Shown piece by piece: positions 1 to 7,217 of a DNA stretch of 10,321 nucleotides. The position numbers were made by a program, and so were the translations under genes. Each line of letters opens with the position of its first letter. The stretch's first letter is position 1. The notes below the pieces were generated by a model. That model did no database searches, was not told the DNA's origin, and saw nothing but the letters and a program-made list of their open reading frames with translations. The stretch spans positions 1 through 10,321 of the forward strand of contig JBFWSL010000134.1 of NCBI GenBank assembly GCA_050248375.1, given 5' to 3'. This stretch comes from JAYZVT01 sp050248375. GTDB lineage: Bacteria > Pseudomonadota > Alphaproteobacteria > Rhizobiales > Methyloligellaceae.

Positions 1-7
1 GAAGCAC
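1..7 (-). CDS. Start of the next tail gene (partial, first 7 bases only)
   Basis: A GTG codon at 7-5 on the minus strand lies six bases after GGGGAGG (20-14), a strong Shine-Dalgarno sequence that overlaps the tape measure stop codon TAA (13-11). The same arrangement (GGAGG, six bases, GTG) starts the tape measure gene itself, which makes this a credible start. Only GTG-CTT-C is inside the window, so the product cannot be read. In siphovirus tail operons the gene after the tape measure usually encodes the distal tail protein or another tail-tip component; that is an expectation from gene order, not something seen here. Confidence 0.55.
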
Positions 8-10
8 CAG

Positions 11-3000
11 TTACCTCCCCGACGCCACGCCGTTTTCGGCCGCCCAGCGATTCAGGATCTCGACGAACTCCTCGGGGTTGGTCACGCCCGGCAATTCCAA
101 CCGCTCGATCGTGATGTTCTGCGTGGTGCCGTGCCGTTCCTCGTAGGCCCGCCGCCCACTGACGCCGCCGGCGCTGGTCGGGCTCAGCGGGATATGCACC
201 AGCCCCTCGGACGCATCCCGTGCATCTCCGGTGCGCCCGCGCAAGCCCAGCACCAGGCCGAGGCCCATGTCGTCACCCACGTCCATCATGCGCTGGCTCG
301 GCGAGTTGGCCTTGGCCGCGTCCCTGGCCGCCTGGATCGCCTGCTTCACCGTCTGCGCCGCCTGGTTGGCGATCTGGTTGGTCTGTGACTGCAACCCGGC
401 CTGGACGCCCGCCGCCAGATCGTTCCCCACGTCACGCCCGCCCTGGCTGGCGATCTGCCGCGCCCCACGCACCGCGTCGTTCATGCCCTGGTTCATCTGG
501 CGCTGGAACTTGGGGATCTCGTCACCCAGCTTGTCGGTCGAACTCTGCCCGTAGGCCGCCGCCACGTCCTTGCCGCCCTGCGCCATGTCGCGCTCGGCAT
601 CGTCCGCCGTCTTCGTCATCCCGCCCAGCACCTGCTGGTGCACCTGTGACAACTCCGTCCCCATCTGCGCGCGCATCGAGCCGCCAAACTCGGTGGCGAT
701 GGCGTCCGCGCCCTTGATCGCTTCCCCCGTCGTCTCGTCCACCGCGCCGTTCAGGTTGTCCAGCATCTGCTGTTGCAGCGGCTTGGCCCCGGTGGCGATA
801 CGGTCGGTAATGCCGGTGCTCAGCGCGTCGCCGATGGCGGCCGCTCCTTCCTCGGCCGTGCCCCGCGTCTGCTGCACCATGCCCTGGAATTGCGCCTGAA
901 ACGCCTCGCCATCGGCGGCCATGTCGGCCATCACCTTGTCATAGGCGTTCGCCATGCTGAACATGCCGCGGTTCATCACCGCTTCCAGGGTGCCGAACTC
1001 CGCCGCCTGCTCGGTCATGGCCCCCATGCCCGCCTCGGCGCTGGCTACCGCGCCATCCATCGCCGTGGCCGCGCCATCCATGGCCGTGGCGGCCGTCCCT
1101 AGCGCCGTGGTCGTCTTCTCCAATTCGCTGACGATGCCCGAGAGCAGGCTCGCTACATCCGTCTCGCCCAGCGCCGCGATCTGCTCAGTGAAGTAGGCCA
1201 CCTGCGCCGCCGCCTGCGCGTAGGCCGCGCTGGTGGTGTCGCTGATCCCCGCCTGCGCCGCGAGCGCCGCCGCCAACTGTTGCGCCGTGGCGATGCGCTG
1301 CTCTTCCAGTTGAATCTGCGCGCGGATGGTCGCCTTCTGTTCCGGCCCGCTGGCCTTGCGCAGTTCCTTCTCCAGCTGCCGGATGCGCTCCTGTGAGCCG
1401 TCGATCACCGCGCTGGTGTACTCGGCCTGCGCCGCCTGCTGCGCCGCCGTGAGACTATCCTGCAACGCCTGCTGTTGCGCCAACTCGGCCTTCTTCAGCG
1501 CGATCTCTTCCAGGACCGCCTGTTTGCGCAGCGCCAGTTCCTCGCGCGTCGCCTGCGCCATGGCGTCGATCATGGCGTTGAGTGAGGCCTGCAATTCCTC
1601 CTCGCGGATGCGCGATTCCGCCGCCGCCGTATCGGTGGCCTGCGCCAGCCGCAGCTTCGCCTCGTAGTCGGCCTGTGCTGATGCCGAGCCGGTCTGCACC
1701 GCCCGGATGTGCGCCTGGTGCGCCGCGCTGAATTGCGTCTTGAACCGCTCTTCCAGTTCCCGCGTGATCTGCTGTTGCAGGCTCAGTTCCTCGCGCGCGT
1801 CGTTCAGCCGCTGCTGTTGCTCCTGCTGGCCGATGCTGGCCAGTTCTGATTCCAGCGACTCCAGATCGCTGGTCAGGCTATCAATCGTCCCGGCCACGAT
1901 CTCGAGCTGGGTGCCCAGGCCCTTCACCTTGCCCAGCGCGGCGGTGATGGCATCCTCGGCGGCGTTCACAATCTGCCCGGTCACGTACTGCGCGAATTCC
2001 AGGGTGCCGCTGCTATCCAGCATCCCCTCCCAGAACTCGCGCGCCCACGCCTCGCCCAGGAACCGTGCCGCGCCGACGCCGCTCATCAGTTCGCGGTACG
2101 CCCGCCGCCAGAGCCGCCGCGCCGCCCGTTCCGCCTGCCGTTCCTCACTGGTCATGCCGGTCGCCGCGGCGCGTGCCGTATCGGCCCCGGCTGATGCCGC
2201 CTGCTGCTGGCCCTGGCTGCGCACCCGCTCCATGCCGCTGGCCATCGCTGATTTGACCTTGCCCATGCCGGATTCGACCGCGCCGGCCATCTGGCCCATC
2301 GCTGATTTGATGCGGCCCTTCGCCTCTTGCAGCATCCCGGCCATCATGCCCTGCGTGATCGCGGCCCCGTGCGGCATGAACTTCTTGGCCGGCGAGCCCA
2401 TGCCGATCGCGTCGGCCAGCCCGCGCATGGCGTTCTTGGCCATCGCGTCAGTGCCACGCTCCATCAGCGGCCCGCTGCCCATGCCAACAGCCAGGCCCTG
2501 CACGATGTTCTTGCCGAAGCCGACGAACACCTTGGATGGCGAGGCGATGCCCAACTCGCCACTGAACCCCCCGGCCAGCGCCGAGCCGATGGCGGCCCCG
2601 GCCGCTGCCGCCGCCCCGGCGATGCTGTTCAGCGCGGCGATGATCTGCCCCGCCGCGCCCTCGATCGCGCCGGCCGCCGCCTGCACCGCCGCCGCCATCT
2701 GCTGCATCGCGGCCTCAACCGCCGCCGCCGCCTCTTCCGCCGCGCTGCCGATCTCGCTGGCCGCGTCCACCGCCTGCTGCGCCGCTTCTGCCATCTGCCC
2801 GGCGGCTTCCTCGACCGCCGCGCCCATCTCGGCTACCGCATCACTGACCGCCGACACCGCATCCTCGATGCCGCTGGCCATCTCCTCGACGGCCTGGTTG
2901 ACCTGTTCCGTCGCCTCCCCGATGGCCTCACCCATCTGACTGACGGCCTCTGATATCGCCTCCGTCAGTTGGCCCATCGCTTCTTCGATCTGGCCCGACA

Positions 3001-6000
3001 GTTCATCGATGGCGCTGGTCAGCTGATCGGAGAGTTGCGTGGTCAACTGTTCGCCCACGCCGCTGAAATCGGCCTGCTCGATGCCGGTCTGCAGCATCTG
3101 GCCCACCGAATCGCCGACCTGCTGGCTGATATCGAGCTCGCCCTCGCCCGCCGCCACGGTCTGTAGCGTCTCGCCCAGCTTCGTGCCCAGCGCGGAGCCC
3201 ACCGTGTCCCAGTTGGCTTCCTGCACGCCGCCGGTGATCGCCTCACCGACCGCCACGCCGAGTTGATTGCCAATGTCGCTCTCGCCCTGGCCGTCTGCCG
3301 CGCCCACCGCGCTCTGCAAGGCTTCCCCCAGCTTCGTGCCCAGCGCGGTCCCGACCGGCGTAAACGTCTCGACCGGCGCGGCGGTGATGCTGTCGGTGAG
3401 TCCCTGTGCCAGCCCCTGCACCATCGTGGTCCCGATGCCGGAGTCCGGTGCGATTGGCCCCACACCGCCCGGTGGCTGCACCGGCTGCGCGGCCTGGCTC
3501 ATCGCCTCGGCCAACTTCGCCCCCAGCGCGCCACTGACCGGCACGAACACGGACGGATCGGCGGCAGTGATCCCGTTGGTCAGTCCGGTGGCCAGTCCCT
3601 GCGCCATCTGCTGTCCGAATCCCGTGGCCTGCCCCGAGGCGTCCGGCGCGGTGGCGTCCTGCGTGCCGGCGGCCGCCGTCTGCATCGCCATGTTCAGCGC
3701 GGACCCCAGCGCATTCGCGGCCGGCAGGAAATGCTCCGCCGCAGCCTCATCCTGTAGCGAGGTGGTCAGCCCGGTGGCCAGCGACTTGACCATCTGCGCG
3801 CCCACGCCGCCCGCCATGTCCGGGCCCACTCGCCCCGTCTCACCTGGCGCCACGAACGTCTCGGTCATGGCCTTGCCCAGCGCGGTGTTCAGCGTGTTGC
3901 CCAGTTGCTGCGCGGCCGGACCGAACATCGTCGCCGCGTCCTCGCCCTGCAACGATGTCGTCAGCCCATCGGCCAGCGACTGGATCATCTGCTGGCCCAT
4001 CGTCTGCCCGGCCGCGCCACCCTCGCCATCAGCGTCCGGCGCCGGTTGCGTCAGCGCCGTCTTCATGCCGTTGGTCATCGCGCCCAACAGCGCCGCGCCG
4101 GTGGCCTGGAACGTCTCTTCCGGCATGGCGTCAATCGAGGTGCGCAGCCCCTCCTCGAACGCGGGATCGGTAAACGTCTTCAGCATCGACTCGCCAAATT
4201 GCTTGCCGATGGTGGCCGGATCGCCCAACCCCGCCGCGTCCGAGGCCAGCGCGTCCTCGCTGGGGAACAGGAACTGGCCGATCGGCCCGAAGAAGTCGCC
4301 CAGCGCGTTCTTGAAGCCGGTTTTCTTCTCCTCGACCAGCATCCCCAGGTCCGTTACGGCCTGATCCATGCCGGCCCCGATGCCGTCCACGATGCCGCCG
4401 AACCACTGACTAATGCCGCTGGTATCGCCTAAGCCTGCGCCGCCTAGACCCGCCGCCATTTCCTGCGGCTGAAAGAAGCGGCTAATTTCGTCCATGCCGT
4501 CCTGCAGCCACGCACCTAGCGCGTCGAACGGGTTTTCGTCCGGCAGCGCGTCCATGATCGTTGTGTCCAGCCCGTCAAAGGCTTTGGCGATATCCTGGCC
4601 AAGTTTGTAGAAGCCACCTTCGACGTTGCGTTCTCCCGGCCCAGCCATTGAGTCCAGTCCGCCAAAGAGTTGCCGGCTAATGCCATTGAACCATCCATGA
4701 ACCTCGTCGCTCGCTTTTTGCGTGGCCTCGCTGAGATCGAACTCGGTGAGTTGGTTTTTGAACTCGCCGATCATCGGTCCCACTTCGCCAAAGAACTTCT
4801 CAAAGTTGGGCTGACCTCTTATGAGTTGCGCGCCAACGGCCTCCCAGTCTTGCGCGTTCATCGCGCGACCCAGCGCGTCAAGATCATTCCCCATGTTATG
4901 AATCAGGGGTCCCACTTCGCCAAAGAACTTCTCAAAGCGAGGTTGACCCGCGATCAGCGCTGCACCGAGCGCCTCCCAGTCCTGTCGATTGATCGCGTCG
5001 CCAAGCAAATCGAAGTCAGAGCGCGCGCGCGCCGCCAACGCCCCCAGGTCATCGAAGAACTGCTCAACCGGCAACCCGGTCATCTCCTGCAACCCGGCCT
5101 GCAATGCCGACAACTCGCGGTTGAGCTGCGGCATCTGCCCCTCGGTTTCCTCCATGCTTTCCTGCATGGCCGACCATCCACGCCCCAGCGTGCCCAGGTC
5201 GGCGGCGAGCTCCACCAGTCCGAGTTCGTTGACGGCCCGCGATGCGCTCTGCAGCGCGTTCACCCAGGGATCGACGCCCTGCTCGACGCCCTCCTGCCAG
5301 GTGTCACCGAACGTCTGCAGCGCGTTGGAGAGTTTGCGGAAGTCGTTGATGCGGTCGATGCCCAGCGCCGCGTTCAGCGCCGTGCCCAGCGCCGCCGCGC
5401 CGGCCGCCATGTCGTTGAGGCCCGCCGCCTTGTTCCCGTCGAACGCCTCATCGAATGACGCGCCGAAGCGATCGATCGCCTCACGCGCCCCGGCCATGGC
5501 CTCATCGACCGTATCGCGGAACCCTAGGAAATTGGTTTCATACGCCAGCAGCCCCGCGCCCAGCGCCACCCCGACCAGACCCAGCCCCGCCGCGAACTTG
5601 GGCAGGCTCAACCCGGCCTTGCGGAACGACTCGCCCATGTCCAGCACCTTGCCGGTGCCGAACGCCGCTAGCCCGCCGAACGTGAGCAAACTGCCGCCCA
5701 GGCCCAGCATCTTGCCCACGACGCCCTGCACGGCCGGGTCCGCGTCGGCCAGCGCGTTGACCAGGTCGGTCACGCCCTCCACGCCTGCCTGCAAGGGATC
5801 GAGGAAGGGATCGCCCATTTTGACCCGCAGTTCGTCGTAGGCCCCGCCGAGTTCTTCGATGCTGCCCAGCAGGTTGTCGGTCAATGCCTCCGATTGTTTG
5901 CGCGCGATCCCCTCGTTGTCCTCCATCGCCTCGTTCAGCGCGCGCAGATCGTCCGTGTTGGACAACATGCCCAGACCCATGGCGTCGAAGGCCTCTTTCC

Positions 6001-6919
6001 CGAACAGCGCGGAGAGGGCCGCCGCCTTCTGGATGTCGTCCAGCCCGGCCATCTTGTCGTTGAGCAAGTCGAAGGTGTCGGCCCAGCCGATGAATTGCCG
6101 CTGCCCGTCCTCGGCGATCTCGAAGAAGTCCTCGGTGGTGATCCCCAGGTCAGCCATCGCCGCCGCTTGCTTGTCCGTGGGCGCGATCATGGCGTCCATG
6201 GCGCGGGTGAGGCTGGTTCCCGCCTCGCGCGCACTCAGGCCCTGGTCCTTGAAGAAGCCCAATGCCGCGCCGGTCTCTTCCAGCGAGGTGCCGGCCAGGC
6301 GCATGATCGGCGCGAAGTTGGCCATACCGCCCAGCCAGTCCTCCGCGCCGAGGCTCGTCTCGTTGAACGCCGTGACCAGATCGTCGGCGACGCCGATCAT
6401 GTCCTCGCCACTGATGCCCCACTGTGCGGCGGTGCGGCTCATGATGTCGGCCGCCGTCGGCAGTTGCGTGCCGGTCGCGGCGGCGAAGTCGGCGGTCGCT
6501 TCCAGCATGCCGCCCGTCACATCCTCAACGCTGGCCCCGGCCTTGCCCAGGATGGTGGCCGCGTCCGCCACGTCCTTCACGCCGAAGATGGTGCTGCTGG
6601 CCACGTCCAGCACGGCATCTTCCAACGCCACCGCCTGATCCTCGGTGGCGTTGAACGCCACGCCGATCATGTCCATGGCCTGCTGCAAGTCGGCCGCGCC
6701 GCGCACCGCGTCGACCATCGGCGCCAGCATCAGTGCGCCGCCGGCGGCCATCACCTTGCCGGCCGCCTGGAAGCCGTCGGCCATCTTGCCGATGTTCTTG
6801 CCGGTCTGCCCCGCACCCTTGCCGAGTTCGTTCAGTTTGTTGTTGGCCTCGTCGACGGCCTGGTCAAAACCTTCCGTCCGAGCTGTGATAACGGCCTCGA
6901 GCTCCGCGATTACGGCCAC
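11..6919 (-). CDS. Tail tape measure protein (TP901-type), 2302 residues
   Basis: This protein sets tail length by spanning the tube lumen during assembly and is ejected with the DNA. The N-terminal part (about residues 60-380) has the look of the TP901/PhageMin_Tail tape measure core, with alternating Gly/Ala-rich helices and phrases such as FNETSLGAEDW and SAREAGTSLTRAM. Two hydrophobic Gly/Ala stretches follow (about 401-423 and 442-462). Then come a 44-residue tandem duplication (637-724), six degenerate 47-66-residue repeats (972-1309), an Ala-rich coiled coil (1310-1452), two SPSK-type motifs (1460, 1509), a long charged coiled coil (about 1668-1925), four 41-45-residue repeats (about 2007-2176) and a third SPS motif (2206). 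The C-terminal tail (NITIERLELPGVTNPEEF) is typical of tape measure ends. No lysozyme, NlpC/P60 or peptidase motif was recognised. The start is GTG at 6919, supported by GGAGGTG at 6930-6924. At about 0.15 nm per residue (general knowledge) the tail would be near 345 nm. Confidence 0.96.
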   Translation of the reverse strand: MAVIAELEAVITARTEGFDQAVDEANNKLNELGKGAGQTGKNIGKMADGFQAAGKVMAAGGALMLAPMVDAVRGAADLQQAMDMIGVAFNATEDQAVALEDAVLDVASSTIFGVKDVADAATILGKAGASVEDVTGGMLEATADFAAATGTQLPTAADIMSRTAAQWGISGEDMIGVADDLVTAFNETSLGAEDWLGGMANFAPIMRLAGTSLEETGAALGFFKDQGLSAREAGTSLTRAMDAMIAPTDKQAAAMADLGITTEDFFEIAEDGQRQFIGWADTFDLLNDKMAGLDDIQKAAALSALFGKEAFDAMGLGMLSNTDDLRALNEAMEDNEGIARKQSEALTDNLLGSIEELGGAYDELRVKMGDPFLDPLQAGVEGVTDLVNALADADPAVQGVVGKMLGLGGSLLTFGGLAAFGTGKVLDMGESFRKAGLSLPKFAAGLGLVGVALGAGLLAYETNFLGFRDTVDEAMAGAREAIDRFGASFDEAFDGNKAAGLNDMAAGAAALGTALNAALGIDRINDFRKLSNALQTFGDTWQEGVEQGVDPWVNALQSASRAVNELGLVELAADLGTLGRGWSAMQESMEETEGQMPQLNRELSALQAGLQEMTGLPVEQFFDDLGALAARARSDFDLLGDAINRQDWEALGAALIAGQPRFEKFFGEVGPLIHNMGNDLDALGRAMNAQDWEAVGAQLIRGQPNFEKFFGEVGPMIGEFKNQLTEFDLSEATQKASDEVHGWFNGISRQLFGGLDSMAGPGERNVEGGFYKLGQDIAKAFDGLDTTIMDALPDENPFDALGAWLQDGMDEISRFFQPQEMAAGLGGAGLGDTSGISQWFGGIVDGIGAGMDQAVTDLGMLVEEKKTGFKNALGDFFGPIGQFLFPSEDALASDAAGLGDPATIGKQFGESMLKTFTDPAFEEGLRTSIDAMPEETFQATGAALLGAMTNGMKTALTQPAPDADGEGGAAGQTMGQQMIQSLADGLTTSLQGEDAATMFGPAAQQLGNTLNTALGKAMTETFVAPGETGRVGPDMAGGVGAQMVKSLATGLTTSLQDEAAAEHFLPAANALGSALNMAMQTAAAGTQDATAPDASGQATGFGQQMAQGLATGLTNGITAADPSVFVPVSGALGAKLAEAMSQAAQPVQPPGGVGPIAPDSGIGTTMVQGLAQGLTDSITAAPVETFTPVGTALGTKLGEALQSAVGAADGQGESDIGNQLGVAVGEAITGGVQEANWDTVGSALGTKLGETLQTVAAGEGELDISQQVGDSVGQMLQTGIEQADFSGVGEQLTTQLSDQLTSAIDELSGQIEEAMGQLTEAISEAVSQMGEAIGEATEQVNQAVEEMASGIEDAVSAVSDAVAEMGAAVEEAAGQMAEAAQQAVDAASEIGSAAEEAAAAVEAAMQQMAAAVQAAAGAIEGAAGQIIAALNSIAGAAAAAGAAIGSALAGGFSGELGIASPSKVFVGFGKNIVQGLAVGMGSGPLMERGTDAMAKNAMRGLADAIGMGSPAKKFMPHGAAITQGMMAGMLQEAKGRIKSAMGQMAGAVESGMGKVKSAMASGMERVRSQGQQQAASAGADTARAAATGMTSEERQAERAARRLWRRAYRELMSGVGAARFLGEAWAREFWEGMLDSSGTLEFAQYVTGQIVNAAEDAITAALGKVKGLGTQLEIVAGTIDSLTSDLESLESELASIGQQEQQQRLNDAREELSLQQQITRELEERFKTQFSAAHQAHIRAVQTGSASAQADYEAKLRLAQATDTAAAESRIREEELQASLNAMIDAMAQATREELALRKQAVLEEIALKKAELAQQQALQDSLTAAQQAAQAEYTSAVIDGSQERIRQLEKELRKASGPEQKATIRAQIQLEEQRIATAQQLAAALAAQAGISDTTSAAYAQAAAQVAYFTEQIAALGETDVASLLSGIVSELEKTTTALGTAATAMDGAATAMDGAVASAEAGMGAMTEQAAEFGTLEAVMNRGMFSMANAYDKVMADMAADGEAFQAQFQGMVQQTRGTAEEGAAAIGDALSTGITDRIATGAKPLQQQMLDNLNGAVDETTGEAIKGADAIATEFGGSMRAQMGTELSQVHQQVLGGMTKTADDAERDMAQGGKDVAAAYGQSSTDKLGDEIPKFQRQMNQGMNDAVRGARQIASQGGRDVGNDLAAGVQAGLQSQTNQIANQAAQTVKQAIQAARDAAKANSPSQRMMDVGDDMGLGLVLGLRGRTGDARDASEGLVHIPLSPTSAGGVSGRRAYEERHGTTQNITIERLELPGVTNPEEFVEILNRWAAENGVASGR
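390..900 (-). repeat. Four 41-45-residue repeats near the tape measure C terminus
   Basis: About residues 2007-2176 contain four units with a shared pattern: Q-rich start, G(M/L) near position 6, an A...A/I core and a G pair in the middle. Unit starts read QAQFQGM, QQMLDNL, QQVLGGM and QRQMNQGM; middle parts read EGAAAIG, KGADAIA, QGGKDVA and SQGGRDVG. Similarity is at protein level only. Confidence 0.6.
2560..2992 (-). repeat. Alanine-rich low-complexity coiled-coil segment of the tape measure protein
   Basis: Residues 1310-1452 are almost entirely Ala, Glu, Gln, Gly, Met, Ile and Val. Hydrophobic residues recur with steps of 3, 4 and 4, an 11-residue (hendecad) period, over roughly the first 50 residues, then with mixed 3/4 steps, and finally fade into runs of Ala and Gly (AGAAAAAGAAIGSALAGG). 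This is consistent with a long thin helical bundle, the expected structure for a tape measure. On DNA the stretch is very GC-rich and rich in GCC/GCG codons, which creates long open shadow frames on the opposite strand. Confidence 0.7.
2993..4006 (-). repeat. Six degenerate protein repeats in the tape measure protein
   Basis: Units begin at residues 972, 1038, 1100, 1161, 1215 and 1263. Each starts with a short (G/D)(I/V/F)G..(M/L) phrase, continues with a G(L/I)T-type helix, and has a second helix of the form (L)G..L..A(L/M) about 30 residues later, for example ALGTKLGEAL in unit 4 and ALGTKLGETL in unit 5. Unit lengths fall along the protein from about 66 to 47 residues because the Gly/Pro/Ala linkers shorten. 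A possible more diverged unit precedes them (GKQFGESMLKTF). Confidence 0.75.
4748..5011 (-). repeat. In-frame 132-base tandem duplication in the tape measure gene
   Basis: Two adjacent units of exactly 132 bases (44 codons), 5011-4880 and 4879-4748, encode residues 637-680 and 681-724. Both contain DWEA(L/V)GA, GQP and FEKFFGEVGP at the same spacing. A 30-base block is identical on the plus strand at 4776-4805 and 4908-4937. The rest has diverged, so the duplication is not brand new, or the 30-base block is kept by selection or conversion. A partial third unit, more decayed, may precede it (FFDDLGALAARARSDFD). Confidence 0.88.
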
Positions 6920-6923
6920 CGCG

Positions 6924-6930
6924 CACCTCC
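6924..6930 (-). promoter_or_regulatory. Shine-Dalgarno sequence of the tape measure gene
   Basis: GGAGGTG lies with its GGAGG core six bases before the GTG codon at 6919. It decides the GTG start and rules out later ATG codons as the main initiation site. Confidence 0.8.
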
Positions 6931-6956
6931 CTGAACCAAAGCCGCGGCGGGCGCGT

Positions 6957-6962
6957 TATGAT
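6957..6962 (+). promoter_or_regulatory. Weak candidate -10 element for the plus-strand membrane gene
   Basis: TATGAT matches five of six positions of the sigma-70 -10 consensus and lies about 32 bases before the ATG at 6994 in otherwise GC-rich DNA. I see no good -35 element at 16-18 bases upstream (CTGAAC at 6931-6936 is poor and too far), so this is only a candidate. Confidence 0.22.
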
Positions 6963-6980
6963 GCCGAGGGAACACCCCGA

Positions 6981-6986
6981 AAGGAG
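6981..6986 (+). promoter_or_regulatory. Shine-Dalgarno sequence of the membrane gene
   Basis: AAGGAG with a seven-base spacer before ATG 6994. It lies inside the longer open frame that begins at 6958 and therefore argues for the shorter protein. Confidence 0.7.
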
Positions 6987-6993
6987 CGCACCG

Positions 6994-7212
6994 ATGCCCT
7001 CGCGTCACCCGGCCATTTCCGAAACCACGGAACCGATCCGCGTCGTCTACGAACGCCCGCGCCCGCGCATCGCCAAAGGGCTGCTGGTGCTGCTGCTGGG
7101 CGGTCCGCTGGCCCTGCTGATCTTCGCCATGGGGCAAACCGTGTGGGGAGCCCTCTGGCGCGCATGGCTGACCATGATCGGCCTGTACGTGCTCGTCACG
7201 GTGGTGCTGTAG
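6994..7212 (+). CDS. Small two-helix membrane protein on the opposite strand (moron-like)
   Basis: This 72-residue protein has a charged, Arg/Pro-rich N terminus (about residues 1-28, with RPRPR), a hydrophobic segment at about 29-47 (GLLVLLLGGPLALLIF) and a second at about 57-72 ending at the stop codon. A two-pass inner-membrane protein is the plain reading. The start at 6994 is chosen over the in-frame ATG at 6958 because AAGGAG (6981-6986) lies seven bases before it. Codons end overwhelmingly in G or C, as in real genes here, while the minus-strand frame across it is a His/Gln-rich shadow. It is the only plus-strand gene in the window. It diverges from the tape measure gene and converges on the chaperone gene, its stop lying five bases from that gene's stop. 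The family is not recognised; holin-like or exclusion-type roles are possible but unsupported. Confidence 0.72.
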   Translation: MPSRHPAISETTEPIRVVYERPRPRIAKGLLVLLLGGPLALLIFAMGQTVWGALWRAWLTMIGLYVLVTVVL

Positions 7213-7217
7213 CGGCA

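Noticed and set aside
1707..2939. 410-residue plus-strand open frame rich in Ala, Ser and Cys
   Set aside because: It lies antisense to the tape measure coding sequence, over its GCC/GCG-rich alanine segments, which rarely create stops on the opposite strand. Composition (Cys/Ser/Ala runs) is unlike a natural protein and no ribosome binding site was noted.
3267..4364. 365-residue plus-strand open frame
   Set aside because: Antisense shadow of the repeat region of the tape measure gene; low-complexity Ser/Ala/Pro composition.
4776..4937. Two identical 30-base blocks, considered as CRISPR or attachment-site repeats
   Set aside because: Only two copies, exactly 132 bases apart and in frame inside a coding sequence; they are part of a tandem protein duplication.
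11..6919. An enzyme domain (lysozyme, NlpC/P60, M23 peptidase) embedded in the tape measure protein
   Set aside because: No catalytic motif of these families was seen in reading the sequence; the non-repeat segments are helical and low in His/Cys.
5894..6934. 346-residue plus-strand open frame rich in Arg, His and Val
   Set aside because: Antisense shadow of the well-supported N-terminal part of the tape measure protein.
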